Shown here one piece after another: positions 31,657 through 35,925 of a DNA stretch of 35,925 nt. The translations under genes were made by a program, and so were the position numbers. Positions within the stretch are counted from its first letter, which is position 1. Every line of letters begins with the position of its first letter. The stretch is from a virus, in IMG/VR virus record IMGVR_UViG_3300037264_002509, positions 1-35,925 of that record; one strand, given 5' to 3'. A model generated the notes under the pieces. The model was not told the origin of the DNA and did no database searches. It was given only the letters and a program-made list of their open reading frames with translations.

Positions 31657-31896
31657 ATGAGCCGCGGGTGGGAGACGCTCGATCTCGCCGAGATGTTGGC
31701 GCGCAGGGAAGAGGCTACGGTCTCCGGGGCCACCACTTCCGCCAACGTCGGTGCCTACGAGCGTCCTCTCGGAGCGCCTTTGAGCCGGTATCCGGTAGGG
31801 GCGCAGGATCGTCACACACGTCGTCGCCAGGGCGCTGACGATCCTTACGGGGGCTACGAGAACTTCGACGACTGGATGATGCCGTCCAAGGTCTGA
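31657..31896 (+). CDS. Hypothetical protein, 79 aa
   Basis: ATG seven bases after a -10 box, with no Shine-Dalgarno sequence. The N-terminus has a short helix (LDLAEMLARREEA), the rest is polar and probably disordered, with aromatic residues at the end (GGYENFDDWMMPSKV). No family recognised. A weak CCCGC/GCGGG hairpin follows the stop at 31901-31912, without a T-run. Confidence 0.6.
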   Translation: MSRGWETLDLAEMLARREEATVSGATTSANVGAYERPLGAPLSRYPVGAQDRHTRRRQGADDPYGGYENFDDWMMPSKV

Positions 31897-31997
31897 CTTC
31901 CCCGCAAGCGGGACGCAGATCTTGGATCTTTGCTTGTGGACGGTTACTGCACTTTTGAGGTACAGAAGGGACGGATCGGGATATGGAGCTGGTCACC

Positions 31998-32540
31998 ATG
32001 AGCGACAAGATCGAGCAGATCGTCGGAAGCCCTCCCTCGTTCGAGCAGCAGATCTGGGAGAAGCACAAGAGTCAGTGCGCGAACTGCGGCGGACAGCACA
32101 AGCTGCGGGTCAAGATGATCGTCCCTGCCGAGGCAGGCGGGCAGGAGGTGGTTTCCAACGGGGTGCTCATCTGTCGCGCCTGTGAGATGGCAACCGATGC
32201 GGCAGCCCGTCCCGGATCGGAGGGACTGCGGCGTCCCATCAACTTCTGGGTGAGCCGCCGCCTCTACAACCGCATGCAGAACGGCATGCGCACGCATCAC
32301 GGCTTCAAGAGCATGGGCGCGCTCATCCGCTACCTCATGTCGATGTACGTCACCGACGCGAACCGATTCGACGACCTCGATCGGTATCAGGATGCTGCGA
32401 CCGGCGACGTGAAGATCAACGTCTGGGTTCCGACCGACCAGTACGAGACGTTCAAGCACCTAGTCAACGTCCGCGGTCTCACCGTGACGGGCGCGGTCAA
32501 GTCCCTGATCCAGGTGTACGACTCTGCGCTGAGTGGTTAG
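31998..32540 (+). CDS. Degenerate HNH zinc finger fused to two ribbon-helix-helix-like repeats
   Basis: I choose ATG 31998, nine bases after GGAG (31985-31988); the in-frame ATG 31983 would add five residues and is close to a weak promoter (TGGACG 31937, TACAGA 31961). Numbering from 31998, residues 27-62 form C-x2-C...C-x2-C around LRVKMIVPAEAGG and NGVLICRACE, the frame of an HNH endonuclease, but both catalytic histidine positions are non-His (K39 and E63). Residues 81-118 (INFWVSRRLYNRM, then a KSMGALIRYLMSMYV helix) and 140-175 (INVWVPTDQYETF, then a TVTGAVKSLIQVY helix) are two similar strand-helix-helix units. I infer a DNA-binding regulator, without nuclease activity. It could be the protein for the three-copy palindrome, but no direct evidence exists. 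Confidence 0.75.
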   Translation: MSDKIEQIVGSPPSFEQQIWEKHKSQCANCGGQHKLRVKMIVPAEAGGQEVVSNGVLICRACEMATDAAARPGSEGLRRPINFWVSRRLYNRMQNGMRTHHGFKSMGALIRYLMSMYVTDANRFDDLDRYQDAATGDVKINVWVPTDQYETFKHLVNVRGLTVTGAVKSLIQVYDSALSG

Positions 32541-32548
32541 AGGTTACC

Positions 32549-33418
32549 ATGGCGGAAACGAACGAGGAGAAGAAGATGGCGGACACGCAGACCGAACCGG
32601 CCCCGAAGACCGACATCCTGGCGCAGCAGACGGCGATGCTCTCGCAGAACCAGGTCACGACCCCCAAGTCTTCGCAGGGGGTGTACGACCTTCCTTGCGG
32701 GTACCTCGACGAGGCGGGCAATCTCTTCACCGACATCGCGGTTCGGGAGATCACGGGCGTGGAAGAGGACATGCTCGCCAACCCGAAGACGCTGCCGGTC
32801 AAGAAGATCAACGAACTGCTCTCTCGGTGCATCGAGCGCATCGGTCCCATCACCGACCGCGGGCGCATCTCGCAGATCGCTCTCGACCTCACCATCGGGG
32901 ACCGCGCGTTCCTGATGTTCGCCATCCGTCGCATCTCGCTGGGCGACGAGTACCCGTTCAAGGACAAGTGTCCGAAGTGCGAAGTGGAGAAGCTCTACAC
33001 GGTCGATCTCGGGGCGCTCGAACCGAAGAAGATGCCCGACGCGAAGAAGCGCATCTTCGACCTGACACTGCCGTCCGGTAAGCTCGCTCGGATCCACCCG
33101 ATGACTGGCAAGGACGAGGAGCGGCTGGCGAAGTTCGACAAGAACAAGAACGACACCCTCTCGCTGTCCATCCTGATGCGCATGGAGATGCTCGACGGCA
33201 AGCCGCCCACCCTGGCTGACGTGAAGAGCCTCGGCATTCGGGATCGCAACTTCCTCCGCGACCAGTTCGAGGAGTGCGAGGGCGGTCTCGACACCGAGAT
33301 CGACATGGAATGCTCGGAGTGCGGGCACGAGTTCAAGCGCGACGTGGACGTGGGCCAAGCCGGTTTTTTCTTCCCCTCTGCGATCCAGAAGAGCTTGAAG
33401 CCCAAATCTTCTACCTGA
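32549..33418 (+). CDS. Tail assembly chaperone, zero-frame product
   Basis: A 289-residue protein just before the tape measure gene, similar to T4 gp26-type baseplate/chaperone proteins. It has two zinc pairs, C141/C144 (KDKCPKC) and C255/C258 (MECSECGHEF), and a central helical region. The ATG 32549 has AGAGG five bases upstream; an alternative ATG 32576 has GAGGAG six bases upstream. The T-TTT-TTC heptamer at 33364-33370 lies 15 codons before the stop, so this is the shorter, unshifted form. Such chaperones bind the tape measure protein during tail assembly. Confidence 0.82.
   Translation: MAETNEEKKMADTQTEPAPKTDILAQQTAMLSQNQVTTPKSSQGVYDLPCGYLDEAGNLFTDIAVREITGVEEDMLANPKTLPVKKINELLSRCIERIGPITDRGRISQIALDLTIGDRAFLMFAIRRISLGDEYPFKDKCPKCEVEKLYTVDLGALEPKKMPDAKKRIFDLTLPSGKLARIHPMTGKDEERLAKFDKNKNDTLSLSILMRMEMLDGKPPTLADVKSLGIRDRNFLRDQFEECEGGLDTEIDMECSECGHEFKRDVDVGQAGFFFPSAIQKSLKPKSST
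33364..33370 (+). promoter_or_regulatory. Programmed -1 frameshift site of the tail chaperone
   Basis: TTTTTTC is read GGT TTT TTC in the zero frame and is a perfect slippery heptamer. A slip of one base back continues in an open frame to 33567. A weak six-pair stem (AGAAGA 33387 with TCTTCT 33407) begins 16 bases downstream. Confidence 0.8.
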
Positions 33419-33567
33419 TGGAATCGTGGAGGGGTACGCCTTACGACTCGATCATGGCGATGCCGTCCAGCCGACGCTTGCGCATGATTGAGCGCAAGAG
33501 CGAGCTGGAGAAGCGGCGGGAGGCGCAGCATAATGCAGATCTAGCGCGGGCGCGTTCCCGCAGGTAG
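33370..33567 (+). CDS. Tail assembly chaperone, -1 frameshift extension
   Basis: This frame is expressed only as the end of a 339-residue fusion (274 residues of the zero frame plus 65). It contains EELEAQIFYLMESWRGTPYD and SRRLRMIERKSELEKRREAQ, a pattern known from the extended forms of tail chaperones that bind the tape measure protein. An internal ATG (33418) could also start it, but lacks a ribosome binding site. In lambda (G/GT) and many myophages the ratio of the two forms is important for tail length assembly. Confidence 0.8.
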   Translation, partial: LPLCDPEELEAQIFYLMESWRGTPYDSIMAMPSSRRLRMIERKSELEKRREAQHNADLARARSRR

Positions 33568-33572
33568 CTTAG

Positions 33573-33586
33573 GGACCACGTGGTCC
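33573..33586. promoter_or_regulatory. Palindromic site GGACCACGTGGTCC, copy 3, and the tape measure leader
   Basis: A perfect 14-bp palindrome six bases after the chaperone stop, flanked by GCAGGT on the left (33560-33565) and ACCTGC on the right (33587-33592), which can extend the pairing. The bases 33593-33691 up to the tape measure start contain no gene and no convincing promoter; TAGAGAT at 33668 is the only -10-like stretch. Confidence 0.6.
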
Positions 33587-33691
33587 ACCTGCTTCCGGAG
33601 GCTTTCCCTTGGCGATGAACTTCCTACTTCGCTTTTCGACCTGGGGGTCGCCCACGAGGTCGGCTAGTAGAGATAGGTCCGCCCTGTGGGT

Positions 33692-35925
33692 ATGAATTTT
33701 ATGGGTTTGGGTTTCAGCTTCGGCGCCAAGGACGCCGGGCTGAAGTCCAAGCAGAAGGACGTTGCCCAGGGCTTCGCCAACATCGCGGCTGAGGTCGAGA
33801 AGATGGGCAAGCGGGCCGAAGGCGGCACCGCGCCCGTAGCCAAGATGACCGAGGAGATCTCGGGAGACAAGCTCGACAAGCTCACGGCCTCTATCGACCA
33901 GCTCGCGCGCTCCCTCGGGAAGGACTTGCCGACTTCCGCCAAGCGCGGTGCCGAGACGATGCACCGATCGGCAGGGAACATCGAGAGCGACGAACGAAGG
34001 ATCGGTGGAGGTTTCAACTTCATCCGCGACGCGATGGAGAAGCTGAACTCCATCCTGAGGATCAACCGTCTCTCTGCGTTCATCCAGTCGATCTCCCTCG
34101 CCCGTCTGAACGACATCGCGCACGGGATGGAGGCGCTCTCAGGCGAGGGTACCAACTTGACGACCTCGTTCGAGGCGACTCTCCAAGCCTCGAACAAGAC
34201 CGCCCGTGCGACGGGTGCGAACTACGGTCTCACCGGGAAGGCCCTGAAACGCTTTTCGAGCCAGGCGACCTCGATGAACCTCTCGACGGGGATCTCGACC
34301 GACAGCGCAGCGAAGGCTGTCTACAACTACTCGCTTGCGGTGGAGGAGCTGCGTGCCGTCGGGATCAAGTCGGCGACGGACCTGGCGAAGTTCTCGGAGG
34401 TGACCGGCGTTTCGGCCGACGTACTGGTGCAGTCGCTTCGGCAGGCGCGCAAGGAGTTCAATTTCTCGGACGCCGATCTCCAGGTGCTCACCGGCAGCTT
34501 CACGGCGGCGGGTCAGTCGATGGGCGACGTGGGCGGGATGCTCCAAGAGATGCCCAAGGTATTGGAGCTAGTGCGGCGCCGAGGTAAGGGCGTCTACCAC
34601 GACATGGATCCCGAGAGGATGGCTGCGTTTGCGGGACAGACGGCGGCCGTTGCTGAGGGGTTTCACAGCATGGGTATGGGCGCGGAGGAAGCGAGGTCCG
34701 CCTCGCTCGCGCTTGCTACCACGATGGTGGAGGGCGGCGAAGAGTTCTCGAACCTGTTTGCGGGTACCGGAGAGGACATCTCCGAGTTCCACAAGGCGCT
34801 CGCCATTTCCGGAGGAGACACGAAGGTCGCGTTCGACACGATGAGCCAGGGTCCCGGCGAGATGATGTCCACGATGGCTGAGATGGTCAAGAAGGCCAAG
34901 GCCGAAGGCAAAGACTACAAGGGCATGATCCAGCTCATGGGTGGTCAACTTCGGAAGGTCTTCGGACCGAATCAGGCGGCCATGATGATGACCTTCTTCG
35001 AGACTGCGTCGGACGCGCAGCTCGACCAGATGAAGGTGACCTCCAAAGCGCACAGGGATTTGGGAAAGATTGCTAGGGAAGGTTTCATCTCGGACAAGAC
35101 GCTGGCCGATCGTTTCGAGCAGTCGAAGGACATGTTCATCAAAGGCTTCCGGGATATCAGCCGGAAGGGGGCAAGAGTTTTCGTTGCGGAGACGAGTGAA
35201 GAATTTCGGGTGTGGAACAAGAAGATGGCGGGGTACGCGGCCAAGAAAGGTCCCCTCGGAGCCATCATTCGGAAGATGTCGGAGATGCACCAGCTCGGTG
35301 CTCTTTCTCTGGTTCCTAAGACGCTTCGTCCGATGGCGGCCGTCTTCGGGACGATGCTCAAGGAAGTGACGCCGATGGTCGGCGTTCTTGGTTCGCTCGG
35401 CTTTCGTCTGAACATGTTGGTGTCGCCGTTCGCGTTGATTCTTGCGGCTGCGGCTGTTCTAGGTGGTTGGTTCCTCAAGCTCACGAAGGAAGGTAAGACA
35501 ACGGGCCAAGCGATTCAGCATATGACGGCCCAGATAGGATCGGCGGCCAAGAAGCTCTGGAGTGTGGTGAAGAAGTGGGTGGGGATGCTCTTCGACTACC
35601 TCGCCTCGGTGGACTGGGGCGCGGTCTTCACTCGGGTGTTCAAGGCGCTCGCCGACGTGATGAAGGGGGCGGGAGCGCTTCTGCGCCAGATTCCGTGGGG
35701 CAAGATTTTCAAGGGTGTGCTTCGGGCCATCGGGAAGATCTTCCAGTTCATCGCGAGCGAGGAGTTTCGCGACGCGCTGGTTGGCGTCTTCCGCTGGTTG
35801 GGTCAGGCCATTGTGGGCCTGGCCGGGTTCCTGGTGGAGGGCTTCCAGAAGGCGTTCGAGGCTCTCAGCGAGGTCGATATCGGTGCTGTTGTCTCCAGCA
35901 TCGTCCTGACGTTGAAGCAGATCTT
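33692..35925 (+). CDS. Tape measure protein, N-terminal part (3' end outside window)
   Basis: At least 744 residues, open to the end of the window. Start is ATG 33692 or, in frame, 33701; neither has a good ribosome binding site. The protein is helical with many Met, Ala, Lys and Gly, as tape measure proteins are (for example KAVYNYSLAVEELRAVG, MLQEMPKVLELVRRRGKG). A hydrophobic segment around residues 575-595 (MLVSPFALILAAAAVLGGW) fits a membrane span used during DNA entry. Position directly after the frameshifted chaperone supports the role: it sets tail length and leaves through the tail on infection. No lysozyme or peptidase domain is seen in the visible part. Confidence 0.88.
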   Translation, partial: MNFMGLGFSFGAKDAGLKSKQKDVAQGFANIAAEVEKMGKRAEGGTAPVAKMTEEISGDKLDKLTASIDQLARSLGKDLPTSAKRGAETMHRSAGNIESDERRIGGGFNFIRDAMEKLNSILRINRLSAFIQSISLARLNDIAHGMEALSGEGTNLTTSFEATLQASNKTARATGANYGLTGKALKRFSSQATSMNLSTGISTDSAAKAVYNYSLAVEELRAVGIKSATDLAKFSEVTGVSADVLVQSLRQARKEFNFSDADLQVLTGSFTAAGQSMGDVGGMLQEMPKVLELVRRRGKGVYHDMDPERMAAFAGQTAAVAEGFHSMGMGAEEARSASLALATTMVEGGEEFSNLFAGTGEDISEFHKALAISGGDTKVAFDTMSQGPGEMMSTMAEMVKKAKAEGKDYKGMIQLMGGQLRKVFGPNQAAMMMTFFETASDAQLDQMKVTSKAHRDLGKIAREGFISDKTLADRFEQSKDMFIKGFRDISRKGARVFVAETSEEFRVWNKKMAGYAAKKGPLGAIIRKMSEMHQLGALSLVPKTLRPMAAVFGTMLKEVTPMVGVLGSLGFRLNMLVSPFALILAAAAVLGGWFLKLTKEGKTTGQAIQHMTAQIGSAAKKLWSVVKKWVGMLFDYLASVDWGAVFTRVFKALADVMKGAGALLRQIPWGKIFKGVLRAIGKIFQFIASEEFRDALVGVFRWLGQAIVGLAGFLVEGFQKAFEALSEVDIGAVVSSIVLTLKQI

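Noticed and set aside
1-35925. tRNA genes, CRISPR arrays, insertion sequences, integrase or attachment site
   Set aside because: Looked for by eye on both strands; no cloverleaf with a GTTCGA-type loop, no regularly spaced repeats, no transposase or recombinase motifs were found. A small divergent tRNA could be missed without a covariance search.

Overview
The window reads as one contiguous piece of a large, GC-rich, lytic-looking tailed phage of the contractile-tail (myovirus) type. Every gene I accept is on the + strand and most are tightly packed, often with 1-4 base start/stop overlaps. The virion genes resemble the T4 superfamily in family and order: terminase, gp20-like portal, gp21-like protease fused to a scaffold-like tail, gp23-like capsid protein, neck proteins, sheath, gp19-like tube, tail assembly chaperone, tape measure. 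No host chromosomal genes, integrase, tRNA or CRISPR array were seen. The host cannot be named from sequence; GC-rich codon use, frequent GTG starts and sigma70-like promoters suggest a GC-rich bacterium.

Layout. Positions 1-7700 hold accessory and replication genes: the end of a zeta-toxin-type kinase gene, a small unknown gene, a PurD-like ATP-grasp ligase, an S66-type (LD-carboxypeptidase/MccF) protein that lacks the usual catalytic histidine, a basic winged-helix protein, a noncoding stretch predicted to fold strongly, a family A DNA polymerase carrying a DnaJ-like zinc insertion, and a second (Ddl-like) ATP-grasp ligase. Positions 7700-18030 hold packaging and head genes. Positions 18100-28030 hold neck and tail genes, ending with two gp19-type tube proteins. 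Positions 28050-31601 encode an adenosylcobalamin-type (class II) ribonucleotide reductase interrupted by a 309-residue intein. After two small genes, one a probable DNA-binding protein, come a tail assembly chaperone with a -1 frameshift extension and the start of the tape measure gene, which runs off the window.

Regulation visible in the sequence. Several promoters place the -10 box only about 4-14 bases before a start codon, suggesting leaderless or nearly leaderless mRNAs. A 14-bp perfect palindrome, GGACCACGTGGTCC, occurs three times, each time between genes (before the gene following the terminase gene, after the capsid gene, before the tape measure gene), and once lies inside a promoter spacer. 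Two clear hairpin terminators follow the capsid and tail tube genes.

The observations I would follow first are: a coding-looking reading frame without any standard start codon after the pre-protease gene, in register with a perfect -1 slippery heptamer; the structured element ahead of the polymerase gene; the three-copy palindrome together with a candidate ribbon-helix-helix binding protein; and the leaderless promoter set.
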